A DNA stretch of 64,000 nt from Eustoma russellianum. Lineage: Eukaryota; Streptophyta; Magnoliopsida; Gentianales; Gentianaceae. The translations under genes were made by a program, and so were the position numbers. Every line of letters begins with the position of its first letter. The stretch's first letter is position 1. The stretch spans positions 195,820 through 259,819 of the forward strand of contig AP025047.1 of NCBI GenBank assembly GCA_036186865.1. The letters are read 5' to 3'. Shown piece after piece: positions 32,101 to 45,797 of the stretch. Under the pieces are notes generated by a model that worked only from the letters and a program-made list of their open reading frames with translations, did not search any database and had not been told where the DNA came from.

Positions 32101-35100
32101 ATGTTGAAGAGCCATAGCAGGTGTGTCACGTATTATGCCCCACTGGCAGGTTGTGTCTGCATGATCACATGTGGTGGCATGTGGCGTGCTGCATGGCCAA
32201 GTTGCATGATGACTGACATCTGACTGGTGAGTGTTCCTTTAGCTGAGCAGAAGTTCTGAACTTCATGCGCTCTGTAATTGGCTGACCAGATGGGATCGAC
32301 CTTTACTCTCTCTATGGCTAAGGCGGCCATCAGAGTCAAGGCGACACCTTCAGCCGAGACAACTAACTTAAGATTGACATAATTATCCTTACGCTTGTTT
32401 TGTAAGTGCATGCCTGAGATATCAGTCATTGCCGAGAAGATGTCCTGCACATTCTGGACCAAGCCGACTTGACTATAATTGAGCTCATCTGTCTAGGTTG
32501 AACCTTGTATTTTACAGGGCCGATACCGGCCGTTAATAAGCTCAGTTGCTACACTTGTCTTTTTTCGAGAAGTCGGGTTTTGTCTCATCAATCATCATGA
32601 ATTTTCTAAGTCAATGAAAACCATATGCAACTCCTACTTTTTTCCCGATATCTCTCTATTAATCTTCTCAGGAGATGAATATCTTTATTCTTGACCTTCC
32701 CGGCATAAATACAAAATGATTTTTAGACACAATGATTTGGTGATCTTGCGAATTTCATGTGGTTGAGTTTTTGACTTTTCAGTCCCAAGCTCAAGTAAAG
32801 GAAGAGGGTTACGATAGGTTGACATCCAGTGTAAAACTTTGTTACTAAACATGATGATGGATCAAACAAGAATTAAGTTATAGAAAAGACCCAACTAAAT
32901 CTATACCATGCTAAATCAAAGAAAAAGATATTGCAGCAATGAGAAGGGCATTACCAAGCAAAAAATAGACCCAGATGACATTGGCCAATTCGGCTTTACA
33001 AAGGATATTGACATGGAATATAGATAAAAAAAAAGAAAGAAAGAAAGACATGCTATCACTAACGAGTAAACAAGGTCAACTTCGCCATAGAAGTCGCATC
33101 CTATCAGAAAAGAGGCCCCGAAATGACTAGAAGAATAATAATAGTTAGGCCCCGGGGAATCATCTAAATTTTTCATAAATTATACATCAGTGTCAACTCC
33201 ACAGTAGCATTTTGTATGCTCATAGTTCCATCATAAACACATAAAACAAACACCAAACGAGCCAACCTCTACATTTCCATATATATAGTCAACCAATATA
33301 ATCAAAAAAGGCCAAAAGTCCACACTCAAGATTCATCCAAAAATTATTCATTTACCACTCATTTACACAACGACTATTTACTCAAAAGAACGGAGACATG
33401 CAAAATGCAAAAGCATTGAAAATATCCGCAACATGTCAGAATTAAAATTAAGACATTGGAAAAAAAATTGACTTGCAGCTGAAGATGACAATGATCAAAT
33501 TGTGAACCTGGATATAGTAAAGTTATGATAAATTCAACACAAGGATACAAAGATTTTTCTTGTTCAGTCACAATACTCCAAGGGTAAACTGATGTGAAGA
33601 CTTATATGACTGACACTTAAGGCAGCTATGGGCTAATAAGGAGCAAATAACAGATGGTAGTTAAGAGAATGCCATAAATTGCAAGAGTCATGGACCATGG
33701 TCAAACAGTGGAGGAACTACAACCACATGATTTTGCTTTGTTAAACTATTGCTACTACCAGCAGGGTATTCATTGGACTTTTTAGATGCACATGATGTAA
33801 TACTTCACAAGTATATACCTTAGGACTTAAATCTGCAGAAGTGACTTTAAAACGCCCCTTTCTCTGAATGAAAGCTCCATCAGATGTGTCATCACCTACA
33901 ATCAAGTCAGACATTAGTCAAAAAAGGGGGCTCATCATCAGTATGTTGCACTAATCTTGATTAAGATAAAGACGTTATTTCACCACCCCATGCTACACCC
34001 TTAGAGCAAAAAAGGAAGCTAAAAGAATTACCCATGGAAGTACTGATCATGTCCTTTTTCGGGCGATACTGCAATGGACCACTATAATTTCTGTCTCCCT
34101 GATATTTTGGTTGCAAATGCTCCCTTCACCAAAGGTAGATGTCGGATTATTACCAGTCAACTAAAATTTTCTCCACACGCAGATTACATCACAGGGCGAC
34201 ATTTACCATCAAATGTATATAAGTAAAAGAGCAGAACAGAATAAATAGCAAATATAATATGAACATTTATTGATGCTTACACATTCACGAGCTACTATGA
34301 AGAGTTGTGATGGAGGTATGCAGCATAATTCAACCAAATGTTCTAAATTTTCACAAAAATATCTGCGATGAGGAATGAATCTCAAGTAATTCTAATCTCC
34401 AATAGATACAGAATCACATGTGGGCCAATTGAAACATTTTATGTAACAAAGAAAGAACTAGTTTCACATAAATCAACATTTTCAAACTCATTCACATCCA
34501 GATGGTAAATCCTAACACATCCTGTATCATACTGACACACAAACATTAAAGCCGAAACAGATTAACCAAATTATAAATTCAAGGGATTGACAGCTCAAGT
34601 CACCACAGACATTTCATTGATCACATCAATTTCTAACATACAGGTATCCATATTGGTATGCAGACATTGAGTCTGCATCCGCTCGTTGCAATCCATCAAT
34701 CACTTGTCAGATGCGACTTTATACCAACAAGCAATACTAATGCAAGCATGCTGGAGCCCAAACGTGTTTACTTACAGGTACGGTGGAGACTAATAGATTT
34801 AGTTTCTTTACATAAATGCAGGTATATATCTGTACTTCGGTTGTAGATTTTTTTTTTCTGGTCACTTCTCGTGCTTTCAAGCAAGCTAAGAAAATTTTCG
34901 AGCTCAAGGCCATGGGCGTATTAATAGAACTTGAGTTTGAGCACAAGCTAGATCGAGTCCAGCTCGAGGTTTGCTGGAGAATTACAAAAGTATTAGCAAT
35001 ATACTTTCCTGCAGCAACATCATCAGCAAAACTACATTGCTACTTTAGTAGAAGGTGTTACGCTTCCAACAGCACTTGTAGTACGATTTGAAGTCAGTCA

Positions 35101-38100
35101 ACTCACGGAAACCTTTACTTTATAGTCGTGATCAGTTTGCTCACTTTACCGCTCAAACAATTCTATTGAACATGTATATCTCTATGATTGACGGGTAACA
35201 CAAACTTTTTTTGCCAGATTCAGTCTTATGAACAAAGTTCCCCATGAAACTCAACTAAGCCTGAACTTAGAAGATAATTTTGTTCTAAACATCCTACCGG
35301 GGATACTTTACTAGACATATCCCTCTACCGCTTAAATGACTGATATCCATTCAAAATTTCAAGCATAATGAAGAAAAAGAACCTGTTATAAAATTGATCA
35401 GGAGGGGGACGGGTGTTAAATCAACAGCAACTAAATTTACCTATCTCCCTCAATAAATTTCTTTGGAGAAGGAACAACATCCGGCGTTATTGCACCAACA
35501 AGAATCTTTTTATGAGCAGAAGTGGCAGAAGGTGGTAAGGAGCTATTTTGTCCCAGATTTTCTTCCTCTTCCCTCGCAATTGTTTCCGGAACTTGTGTAT
35601 GAGACAGCTGCTCAGAATTTGAAAGAGCAGCATCTTCCAAGAGAGGACTACCATCATCCATTTCATCCTCACAAATATCAAAACAACCTCTGTGCCAAAT
35701 GCATATGTTGATTCATTAAGCTATATAGAATGCATTTTACAAGCTGTAGACAGCAATTCCATACCAATCAATTTAGTAGATTGCTAAGCTGCTAAGTATA
35801 TAACTATGGAAGCACATTTACATATGAACTAAATCATACCCATACTTGAGATACATAAGAACTTCACTCAGGACAAACCACCAAAAGTCCTAAGAACACT
35901 TTTACACTGGATAAGCCCATTGATGAGTGCTCAGATGCAATCAACTTACTCCAGATGTCAAATGAAAACAGAGGCATAGTATCAGAAACAGACATCTTAC
36001 GGGGAAAAAGAAATTCTCAAGCAACCAACAATTAACAACATATCACACGTAATGATTAAGCAAAAGAAGAATATCAGGTAACTAACAATTAAAATCACCT
36101 GCACCGGTGATCATTAAGCAAAGGAATTACTGACAGGCTTACAACTTTGAGAGATCTACAAATTAAAAAGTTGAATTTCCTTACTTGAGTGCCTGTAGAG
36201 GTTTCATGGGGAATGCAACAAGTGAATTATCAAGATCGTGTATTTTGTTCAGCCCATCCTGAAATGGATATGTTAAACAAGTCATAAGCTGGAAAAATTT
36301 AAGAACTCAAAAACAAACCCATATCATTCTGCGTTAAAATAAAAGTACCGTATGACCAGAGCTTGAATTACACCTTCCAGGGGACATCCTCTCTTCTGGC
36401 GACCCAGCATCATTACGCTCATCCCTCAGTTTACCACTCAAATTTGGATTCTCAACGCTTGAATCAACATCAGCATCAGGAATCTGTAGACAACAGCTTC
36501 AACAGTCACTAATGCCTTAAAGACAAGCTTTTTCCCCATAAATTTGCATTTGCAACTTGTAGGTGCAAAAAGACATACAAGAGCAGCTTGATTTTTTAGA
36601 TCCTCAAGGTTAAAATTCCACGCACTGATCCCTCTGATATACTCTTGCTGCAAAGTGGGCAAACATCATTAACTTTTTCCTTCAAATCTCAAAGAGGAAA
36701 CTCAAGAAGGAAAATCAACAACCTTTAACAGGATAGCACAACACACACCTAAAGTACCAGTTTCACTTCGTATTATCATTCGCATGCATATATATTATCT
36801 CCAACAAATATAAGTCCATGATTGAACATCAAAAGATTAATTAAAGAGATCCAAACTTGAAAAGATTATCGATGAATCTTGATGCAGAAAATGCAAAAAA
36901 AAAAAAATTCAAGAGTTCCACATGGAAAAACCTGCGACAAGTGCTCTTTGTCCTCATATAGAGACTTATTGTCTACAAGAAAATCTGCTTCTTTTGCCTG
37001 AAACAATTACACCTTGATTTCAAAAACAAAACCCAAAAAAAGGTATTGATAAGATGTAGTGAGATGTAATTATGTTTGTTGAGAAACAACAGCACCAAGT
37101 TGAGAAAGGCACAGTTTGAGATGAGCACAAGACCTTAAGAACCCTAAAACGATCACCTAAAGGGGAAAGCCCATCCATAATCGTACGGGCCAAATACTCG
37201 CTAGAACGTGCGCTTTTAAAGAAATGGTGCTTCAAAAGCTTTTCTGAGGTGGGGCGTTTTTTCGAATCCTTCACTAAACAAGCAGCTACAATTTCCCTGA
37301 AGGACTGCAAAAAGAGAAATATAAATAATACAAACTAGGAAGGGGACCGACAGACAATTTTGAGAAAAAGTACAAACCTTGGAAAATCTCTTATCCCTTT
37401 CATAGTCCAACCCAGGTGGTGCATTTTGCAAGGTCATGAGAAGGACCTACATAACATAAAGAGCACAAAAAGAAAATCACATGGCAAAATCCTTGCCAGT
37501 CAACAGTTTTAGGGATCACAACCCAGTCAAGACAAGTGACTGCTTCAAAAAGGAGAAAGCAAACCTTCATTGGTGGATATTTCGAGAATGGTGCATGGCC
37601 ATGAGCAAGTTCAAGGGCCGTTATACCAAAAGACCAAATATCTGCTCTGTTAGTAAAAAATTGCTCCATAAGTGTGAAAAAATATGCAGGAAATTAATCA
37701 GGTAACCGCTTCAGTAAATATCTGCTCTGTTGGTAAAAAATTGCTCCATAAGTGTGAAAAAGTATGCAGGAAATTAATCAGGTAACTTCTTCAATAAAAT
37801 AAGTTATTTAGGTAAGTCTTACTTAAAATCATATCCATGGAGCTGCTGCATAACTTCTGGGGCCATCCTGGCAAGCATTCCAGAATAAATATTTTTGAGA
37901 AGCAGAGTAGCTATACCAGAAAACAGCAGAAAACATAAAAATCCAATAAATAGCATACCAACATGGAGTTCCAACAAATGTGTTCCTTGAACGCTGTCTA
38001 TCCCCAGTATCAAACATACACGCAGTGACTCCAAAGTCCGCCAACTTGACAGTGCCATTACTATCTAGTAATATATTCCCAGCCTGCAAAACCCACTTCT

Positions 38101-39356
38101 ATTACTAGAAAAAAGAAAGGTAACCAAATGCCCGAAAGTAGAGTTGAAAAAACAAAAGAAGGACGTGGTGGAACCCCTGGCATGTGTCATGAAACTGACA
38201 GGCCAACCAACTTGACAAACATCAATACTAGGTAAAATAAAGTCAGCAAATGGCACATTGATACTTGAAATATTTTCTAGGAAATTGAACAAGTTGCCGT
38301 AATAGCCAGACGATGCAAAGGAGAGGATAAACAAAAAACAAAAACTCAAAATCATGAAAACTTACCTTCACATCTCTATGGATGTGTCCTTGGGAATGAA
38401 GATAAGCAAGAGCTTTGAGAACCTCACGTAACAATGTAGCAATAACAGGCTCATCAAAACCTTCTGGATAAGCAGATTTCATTATATGAAGGCATGATCC
38501 CCCAGCCATGTATGGCATAACAACCCAGAGATGGTGGCCAGCGGTGAAGGAGCAATGCGCACGCAATACATTTGGGTGGTCAATCAAGCTCATTGTATGC
38601 ACCTCTCTCCGGATTCCATCCTTATACCAAAAGACAATAGATAAGCATTACATTGAGATATCCGCCAAATTTGCTATTCCGCTATAAAGAGAAGGCTAGA
38701 CGAAGGTATATAAGACTTTGAAATACAAGCACATACATAGGCCTAAGCCATGAACATAGAAAAAATCCTAGCAAGGTCCAAAAGGCAGAAACACAAAATT
38801 TTTCATCCACTTATTGTTGCAAAAGTAAACCAAATTAAAATGAGTCGTAATGATCAAAAGTTGCCATCTTTTATGATGTTTATTAAGGATACCATGGCAG
38901 CACATTAATCCTGTCAATATGCTAATGCCAACACTAAATTTCTAGAAAAGCAAGGCCAAAACAAACTGGTAGCTCCTTGAACAAGATAATGATTGAGCTT
39001 TTCCTCATGGTCATTAAGGCATTATAGCATCCCTCCTATGCACGTTTGGGACATCATCGAACATGTTAAATAAATTACTATGACAAAATAACGAAAAGAT
39101 TGAGCAGTGAATATGACAATCATATATTAGCATATTTACTTAAAATATACGCATAATCAAATAGGTCAGGACGAAAATGCAAATAAACGAGTCAACTAAC
39201 CAGATCATTGTTGCACTTTTCAAGATCAAGAATCTTGATTGCAACAACCACATTAAGAGGAATGCAGAGTGCACGATAAACAGTAGCACTGACGCCTTCT
39301 CCAACTTCCTCATACAGCTTGTAGTCTTTTGCATTAACAGGAAACTTTTTCTCCAT
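29106..39356 (-). CDS. STE20-like Ser/Thr protein kinase (plant GCK/OSR1-type), 20 coding exons
   Basis: Exons (minus order): 39356-39201, 38620-38366, 38083-37959, 37867-37823, 37646-37565, 37446-37378, 37304-37134, 36997-36932, 36647-36579, 36483-36349, 36258-36185, 35689-35441, 34123-34032, 33895-33819, 31252-31127, 31052-31010, 30886-30846, 30282-30224, 30148-30097, 29147-29106. All join in frame to 675 residues. The kinase domain starts at residue 13: glycine loop GEGVSATVY (19-27), K41 in VAIKI, catalytic HRD (133-135), DFG (153-155), activation-segment end GTPCWMAPE. It closes near residue 280 (HHFFKSA). The tail is Ser/Asp-rich, and the last 60 residues (REREL..., [25 protein letters not shown]) look like a coiled coil. 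The length matches the plant family that includes BLUS1-related kinases; the substrate is unknown. Oddities: a duplicated splice acceptor (37636-37795) and a SINE-like insertion in intron 17. Confidence 0.93.
29516..29570 (+). repeat. possible tRNA-derived SINE head in a kinase intron
   Basis: TTTAGTGGTAAGG resembles an A box and GGATTCTAGTC about 35 bp later resembles a B box, the spacing of a tRNA-type internal promoter. No ends or target duplication were found. Confidence 0.3.
30498..30773 (-). mobile_element. 276-bp SINE-like element, second copy
   Basis: Flanked by a perfect 17-bp target duplication AAATGAAATATCTTGTA (30481-30497 and 30774-30790). On the minus strand it matches 15743-16018 along its whole length: CAAAATGACTCACTAAATTGG-like 5' part, GGGTCATCCGGAAACAACC middle, GGTTGCGTACATCTGACCC, and a TTG-repeat end. 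It lies in intron 17 of the kinase gene, sense to the gene. Confidence 0.85.
31253..33818. other. large kinase intron 14 with unassigned GC-richer tracts
   Basis: The 2.6-kb intron holds two stretches of unlike composition (about 31480-31740 and 32100-32540) that look like inserted repetitive DNA, but no domain or element ends could be identified. Confidence 0.45.
37636..37795. repeat. 80-bp tandem duplication across kinase intron 4 / exon 5
   Basis: Units 37636-37715 and 37716-37795 differ at few positions. On the minus strand each carries a T-run, an ACAG acceptor and the first bases of exon 5 (AGCAGATATT). The upstream copy is therefore a decoy 3' splice site at 37727. Confidence 0.92.
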
Positions 39357-41640
39357 GGGCACTACTAATTTATAATGCCGACGCCAGCTTCATTACACCA
39401 AGAACTACAGGTATGCCAGTGGGAAAGGTTGATAGTACACATAGGAGTGACCAACATGTAAAACTTGCATTGATAATTTGCGCAACATCATTGCACTGAT
39501 CATCTACGAATTAAATGGATCTAGTAACTGAGTCAGATAACCATTGTCAATGACCTCCACAAAGGCAGCAAATCATCTCAAAATTGACTTCCAATAAAAA
39601 TCCTGAAAACACAAACACAAGAGTGAGCAAAATCATTTCCTCTTTTTTTTTTTTTGGTAAGTGAACAAAATCATTTCTTTTCAGGTCTACTGATCTCATT
39701 TATGCAACTTTGGAAAAAATTTTGAGGTCAAAACAAAAGCCAACTGCCTAAACACTACAGCCCTGTTAATTATAGTGCGGAATTTAGTAAAGCCGAACCA
39801 GGTACGCACACCAAAAAGCCTTTGGAGTAACAAGGACCATATTAGAGGTATCCAGAACAAAGTACACATACAGGAGGAAGATCCAGCAGTAAAAAATACT
39901 TCATTTATTAACTTAATTTTCATTATTCAAGTGTGTAGGGAATAACAAAAAGCATCCAATGTTCCTCCTTTGTAAGTAATGATTTCTGAACATCCATTGC
40001 TAAAATTAATGATGAACATTCCCAAGCTAAGTATTCTGAGTAGAAGGAAAAGGAATTTTAATGCTTTACAGAAGCAGAGTGTCCCCATAAGAAATGGGCT
40101 CGTAACTTATAAATGTGAATGGTATAAAACAACTCTCATAACGGCTATAGCCAGCAAGGAAATGAAGTTTGCCAAATGATTCTCATCTTTTAGTTCACAT
40201 CCTTCAGCAGATGAAACACATTATGGTCCAGAGATCACTTCCTAAAAGATCCTTTTATTTATTTTCTAAATACCAGCTTAAACATGATATAATTTGAGAC
40301 AGAGGCGCCTCTGTGAAACCTTATTCTGACCAAAAACAAAGGAAGAAAAGGAGAGGAAGATATTACAGCAATAGGAATGAAAGAAACAGAAAATTATCAT
40401 AAGGCATTTAACAGGGACATTTACTAGTAACCATTCAGTTTCCATGGACAATTCGTGCAGAGTCAAATAAAGAGAGATCAGAAAAGCACATACTTTCAGC
40501 TTCACAAGAAAAAACTTATATCTATAGTCAAAACTAGTTCTAACACCACATTATGATGCATGCATTTGCCCTCCGTTCTAACAATAAAACATCTAAATCC
40601 TGCTTGTATATTTTTATATATTCAATATCCACATCTACCCTTAATCAAATAACAGAGCACAAAAGCCCAAATTTTCAGCTTCTGCAAGAAATCACTTATT
40701 GAGGCAACATTAATTCTACCACAAGAATATGATGTCTACATTTGCCCTCGATCCTACCAATCAGGATCCAGAAACCTGAGAAAGTCTTTACGCGAACAAA
40801 TGAGTAAGAACATACTTAATATAAAATAAATAAACACATAAAGAAACTTCAAGTAGCCATCATCATCTCAATGAACATTATTCCTCCACTACAATGAACT
40901 GCACCCGCCCATAACAGAAATGCCACATCTTTGAACATTAACTGAATTAAATATGACAGAGATTGTGAAATAACGAAGCATCAGCGAATTCCTCCAGATC
41001 AGAGGAAATTCTGAAACACACACAAACTAAACAAAAACTCAACAAATAACTTCAAAAATAGCAAATATTCGTTCCCAAATTTTGTTGAAGCAATCCAACT
41101 GAATGAAACAGATAAACAAAGCTGCAGCATTTCGCCTCCTCCCAATCTAATCATCTAAGAGCTAACTAACTAAAATTATAACTTGTGAACAGTAACCTCG
41201 CGCCCATCTCTCAACCAATAATTAAGGTTCTGAAACGAATTAGGTCTTGTATGAAAATTACTGCAGGGAATGAAGTATGCACATATAATCTCAGTCTAAA
41301 TCGATGCTTTGAGAATGTACCAATCTAAATCAGGAAAAAAAAAGGACCTTAATACTACACAACCACGAGACGGACAGACAATTGCCCGACCGGGTCTGAT
41401 CAAAATAGAGAAGGAAACCCTAGTATCGAAGTGTCATCCTTTACACAAGTGGGGAAAAGATTTCGACTAATCCGCCATTGACGATGTACACAGAATCCAT
41501 ATTATACAATCTTCAATATAATTGTCATCTGCAGATTACCCGATCGAATCTCCGCCGTCAAAATTTCCCAGAGTTTAGTCGAAATAAAACATACATGTGC
41601 TATTTGTATACTAGACGATTAAAAAGGGAATCCCACCTTT
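39357..41640 (-). other. probable 5' leader and leader intron of the kinase gene
   Basis: An acceptor-like TTTTCAG lies at about 39603 upstream of the start codon. A leader-like segment (about 41640-41545) ends near a donor candidate CGATCGG/GTAATC. The intervening 1.9 kb shows no gene. The promoter would lie beyond 41.64 kb. Exon ends are estimates. Confidence 0.4.
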
Positions 41641-42799
41641 AAACTTTCTTGCCTTTTTGTCAAAAACAAAAACAAAAATAAAAAATTAAAACCAAAACAA
41701 AAAAGAAAAACCTTGTTGCCCTCGTCAACAGTCATTATGATATACTCTTCTATTTCTTATTTTATTTTTCAAATATATGTAATTTGCACACGTTTAAACA
41801 GAAGGAATACTATGAGTTATCCAACATAAAAAGTAGCGGTAAGATAATAGATTATTGAGTTTTTTATTTTAAATTTATGGAAAAAAAAAGACTATGCAAC
41901 GAGTTTTTTTTATGTTAACTGTTAGTTGGCATAATAATTTTATATTTTCCATAGTATTGGCTAATAAATAGCATCGGAGGTATTAGAAGATGAAACCGTG
42001 ACTTGTTTAATGAAATTATTGGATTTCCTTTATGAATAATGTTAGCTTCTTTCGTGTTATTGTCATATATTATTATAATGTAAAACCTTAATATTTAATA
42101 TTAAGAGGGCACCATCTTCAATACATTCTATGTAATCAACCTTACCATCCATATTATGTATCAGTAATAACCATCTTTTGTGAAGCTTATTTGTGTATGT
42201 TTTTTTTTTTACCCTTTTTTTTGTAGGAATTAGCTGTATACATTTTTTCCCCAATGTGTCACTATTAAACTTTAGTGATTTTCCCCCTTGGCACAATGTA
42301 TCATTTTGGAAAATTTTACAACATATCACTGTACTTTTCACCGTGAAACAATGAAATCAATGTCGAGATAGTCAATTACCAATACTAAACTTAAGTTCTA
42401 CGTTTGGCTAAAAACTTAAATTATAGGTTGAATATTGTCAAATAAGTCTGAGCTGGAAAAGTAGCAACAAAGTGGTTATGTAGCTAGTATCGAAATATAT
42501 TAGCAACATTTAAGTTTTTCTCTCGTTGAGATATACTGAACATGATGATAATGAGGAGTCGTTAGTTACAAAGAAAAATTTTATACCTTTTGTTTATTAT
42601 AAGAGATACAGGTGAATATTATTTTAATAAAACATTTAAGAACATTAAATTTGGTGGAAATAGCAGTAAGCGTCCCCGCAACTAATAATTACATAACCAT
42701 GGAATTGATATATAATATTAGCACTGGTCTTCTAAAGCGTCGGGTCAATGCATTCATACTTTATTTTCTTCTATTTGTGTCTTTTTTCCCCCTGGCGTT
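41641..42799. other. intergenic, AT-rich
   Basis: No gene, RNA or bounded element recognised; it includes the likely kinase promoter region. Confidence 0.45.
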
Positions 42800-42806
42800 T
42801 GGGGGG

Positions 42807-43400
42807 TGGGATCACAGAAGGTCAGGAAGAAGGCAAAAAATGAGGCTACGAATCGTCTGCTAACACGTGTCATGTTTTTTTTTAAAAAAAAAACTTTCCC
42901 ATAGCTTAATCTTCTCCTCCCTCCTGAAATGACAGTTGCAGCAAATTTTCCTCTTCCTCCAGCGGCGAAAATGCAGCCAGTGCTGCAGAGTCACCATCGG
43001 TAGCGCCACCACCTGGTTTCCATGCTCTGTCCGGCAGCAGAGCCCTCCTTCCGGCGTGGTTTGAAGACCATCGCTGCTCCCTCCCTCCGGCGATCCTCCG
43101 GCAACATTGGAAAACACGTCTCTCTTCGCTTCATGCTTTTTTTTTTCCTGCAGCCATACATTGGAAAACACCAACATAACACAATATAATAAACAAAGAT
43201 TGAGAATAATCACCCATTCAGAATTGTTGGGGGAGAAGTTTTTGGGGTTGGAGGGAAGAAGTATTTTGAAGAATTGAGGTAGGAGAAAAGCATCGGTCAG
43301 AGGAAAATGAAGCAGCTTGGGAATTATTTTTTTAAGTGACACGTGTCAGAAGACGATTTGTAGCCTCATTTTTGGCCTATTTTTTGGCCTTCTCTGATCC
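42807..43400. mobile_element. about 0.6-kb element with long inverted repeats and G-box cores
   Basis: The left arm (about 42810-42872) reads GGATCACAGAAGG...ATGAGGCTAC.AATCGTC...ACACGTGTCA. The right arm (about 43337-43400) is its inverted partner and ends CCTTCTCTGATCC. Arms are about 60-65 bp with some mismatches. The interior holds an open frame of 160 codons (43342-42860, -) whose sequence I do not recognise and do not call a gene. ATGAGGCTA and CACGTGTC are shared with the 13321 hairpin. No convincing target duplication was found. Confidence 0.65.
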
Positions 43401-43404
43401 ACTC

Positions 43405-44646
43405 CGCTTTCTTTTGTGGCAATATGATTGGAGTCAAGCGGTTGAAGTTCCATTCGGCCCTCAGGTGATTCCAATGGACCTTTGACAATTTTTAATAAGA
43501 TATGAACTGCTGTGGAGAAATACATGAATATACATATTTTATTGAATTGAAATATACTTATATCAACTTTTGCACAATAGTAGTCTCTCTCTATCGTTTC
43601 AAGACATGATTTACCTACATTCGGACCATATTTTGTCTTTGTTTAGTTTAAATATGTTAGTATCAAAAACTCATCATTTTTCATCTTTATAAAACGTGAC
43701 TGAATTAATTGTACAGATATCTTTTATTACCGTAAGAAAATCATATGTTTCAAATTTGATTGATACATTACACAGAGTCTTGATTGACGGTCAAAATTCC
43801 TATTTAGCTTTGTTATCCCTTCTCAAATTTAAAAAAAAAAAACCAAGACAAATATTCAGATATGAACATCGACATTGAAATTGAATGTTACCACGCATGC
43901 TGGGTTTGATCGGTAGGTGACTTTGCTCCATAGGTTTAGGGTCTCTCTTAAATATATAGTCATTTAGTGAGTGTACGACAAACAGCGCAAAAAACCGACG
44001 AACTTTTTTGCTCGTATTTGAATTTGGAAATTGCAATTAAAATGTTGTAGGTTCGAATCAGGATATGTGCAGTGTGAACACAATATTGTTTATCTAGGTC
44101 AATAATAGCTTATTTCATTGTATCCGACCCAAAAAGATTAAAGGCTGACTGACAGAGTTTGCAGTAGACACGTTGTATGGATTACTAGCCACGTTTTACA
44201 AATCTAAGAGGCATCGTCCACGCAGCTCCATGGACTAGGACAGTGGAAACACCCAGGATCAGGAATTTGATCTTTTGCAACTATAAAAAATTGAAGAGTT
44301 TCTCATTTTTCTGTTTCGCGTTCATGTCAAGAAAGACTAGGATCTACTGACTCAACTATTGCTGACCGACCTGTTGACCGTCAATCACGGAATGCCACAT
44401 TGGCATCCCGAATAAATTTTTTATTTTTTGGTTGATGTGCCGACGTAGTACCTGTGATTGGCGAATCAGCAATTCCGGTCACCAGATTCGGAGTGATCAT
44501 GCAAAGCCTCACAATGTGCATTACTTGCGTCGTTTATTCTTAATACTCTTAGTAACAGTTTGTGATTTTAGTTCAATGCTTCTTAATTATAAATTAAATC
44601 AACATTTATTGTCCCATAGAGTTTACATAGTGAAATAATATAGTAT
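43405..44646. other. intergenic, no gene recognised
   Basis: Short frames only; nothing with recognisable motifs. Confidence 0.45.
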
Positions 44647-44656
44647 TTAAGATATA

Positions 44657-45797
44657 GAGTTAATTGCACCTGGTATCCATACTTGTACACGAAATTTTAA
44701 GTAGCATCCAAACTTTCAATAAACTCACTTAGCATCCATACTTATAGGGGAAATAGACACCTGACATCCATGCTGACGTCATAAAGACAATTTGCATTTA
44801 TTTTTTAAAAGTCTATAGAAAAAATAATTCAAAAATAAAAAGAAAAACCCCCCACTCCACCCCACTCCACCATCGACCTCCCTCCCCCATCTTCCTCCAT
44901 CTTCATCTTCATCCTCCCCTACTAATCTACCTTCCTCCATCTTCATCTTATTGCTCCATCTTCATCTTCATCCTCCATCTTCATCTTCATCTTCATCAGG
45001 TTGTTGCAGATTTACTTCAAACAAGCTTCCTCTTTTCCATACCAATGGACGGCCCCATGTCCTTTTCCACTCAATATGTCTCTGTTCAATGGGTGTTGCG
45101 GTTTGAATTCCTTACGAGCCCCAAGAATGTGGACTGGACTAGGTATACCTCTTTTCCTAGATCTTTATGTCTGAAAGAATGCCCAGAAGATTAGTAAATA
45201 ATTGAACCCAAATATCAGGATTGTTAAGTTAATTATCCAGTTAAAATTTTCTGTCATCATCACAAATGTGCAGTCCTAGCATTTGTCAACGATGAATGGT
45301 GATTCAAACCCAAAGATTGTTTTATGAATGTATAAAAATTGCAATATTGTTAGTGGGAGACAAAAAGTTCTGTGGGAATGGAGAAAAACTCATTAAGTCA
45401 TTGAGTTGCCTCGGCAGTTAGTTATCAGTTCTTATAGTTGAAGAGGAGGGGGAATAAGATGAAGATGGAGGATGAAGATGAAGATGTAGGAAGGTAGATT
45501 AGTAGGAGAGGATGAAAATGAAGATGGAGGAAGAAGATGAAGATGGAGGAAGATGGGGGAGGGAGGTCGATGGTGGGGGTGGGGGTGGGATGGGGAGTGG
45601 GGTGGGGTTTTCTTTTTATTTTTGAATTATTTTTTCTATAGACTTTTAAAAAATAAATGCAAATTGTCTTTATGACGTCAGCATGGATGCCATGTGTCTA
45701 TTTCCCCTATAAGTATAGATGCTAAGTGAGTTTATTGAAAGTTTGGATGCTACTTAAAATTTCGTGTACAAGTATGGATACCAGGTGCAATTAACTC
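44657..45797. mobile_element. Mutator-like non-autonomous element with about 340-bp inverted repeats
   Basis: A perfect 10-bp duplication TTAAGATATA flanks it (44647-44656 and 45798-45807), the size range typical of MULEs. The ends are GAGTTAATTGCACC and its complement GGTGCAATTAACTC. Inverted arms run about 44657-44995 and 45460-45797 with high identity; each includes TGACGTCA-like and CATCTTC-repeat tracts. The 460-bp core (about 45000-45455) is not inverted and encodes no transposase. On the minus strand a short frame (HILGARKEFKPQHPLN) raises the possibility of a captured gene piece, unproven. Confidence 0.88.

Noticed and set aside
32100..32480. Similarity in style to 54800-55190, possible shared repeat
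   Set aside because: Only scattered short matches; no alignable block found by eye.
42860..43342. 160-codon open frame inside the long-TIR element
   Set aside because: No family match by eye and it runs into the inverted repeat; probably an open frame by chance.
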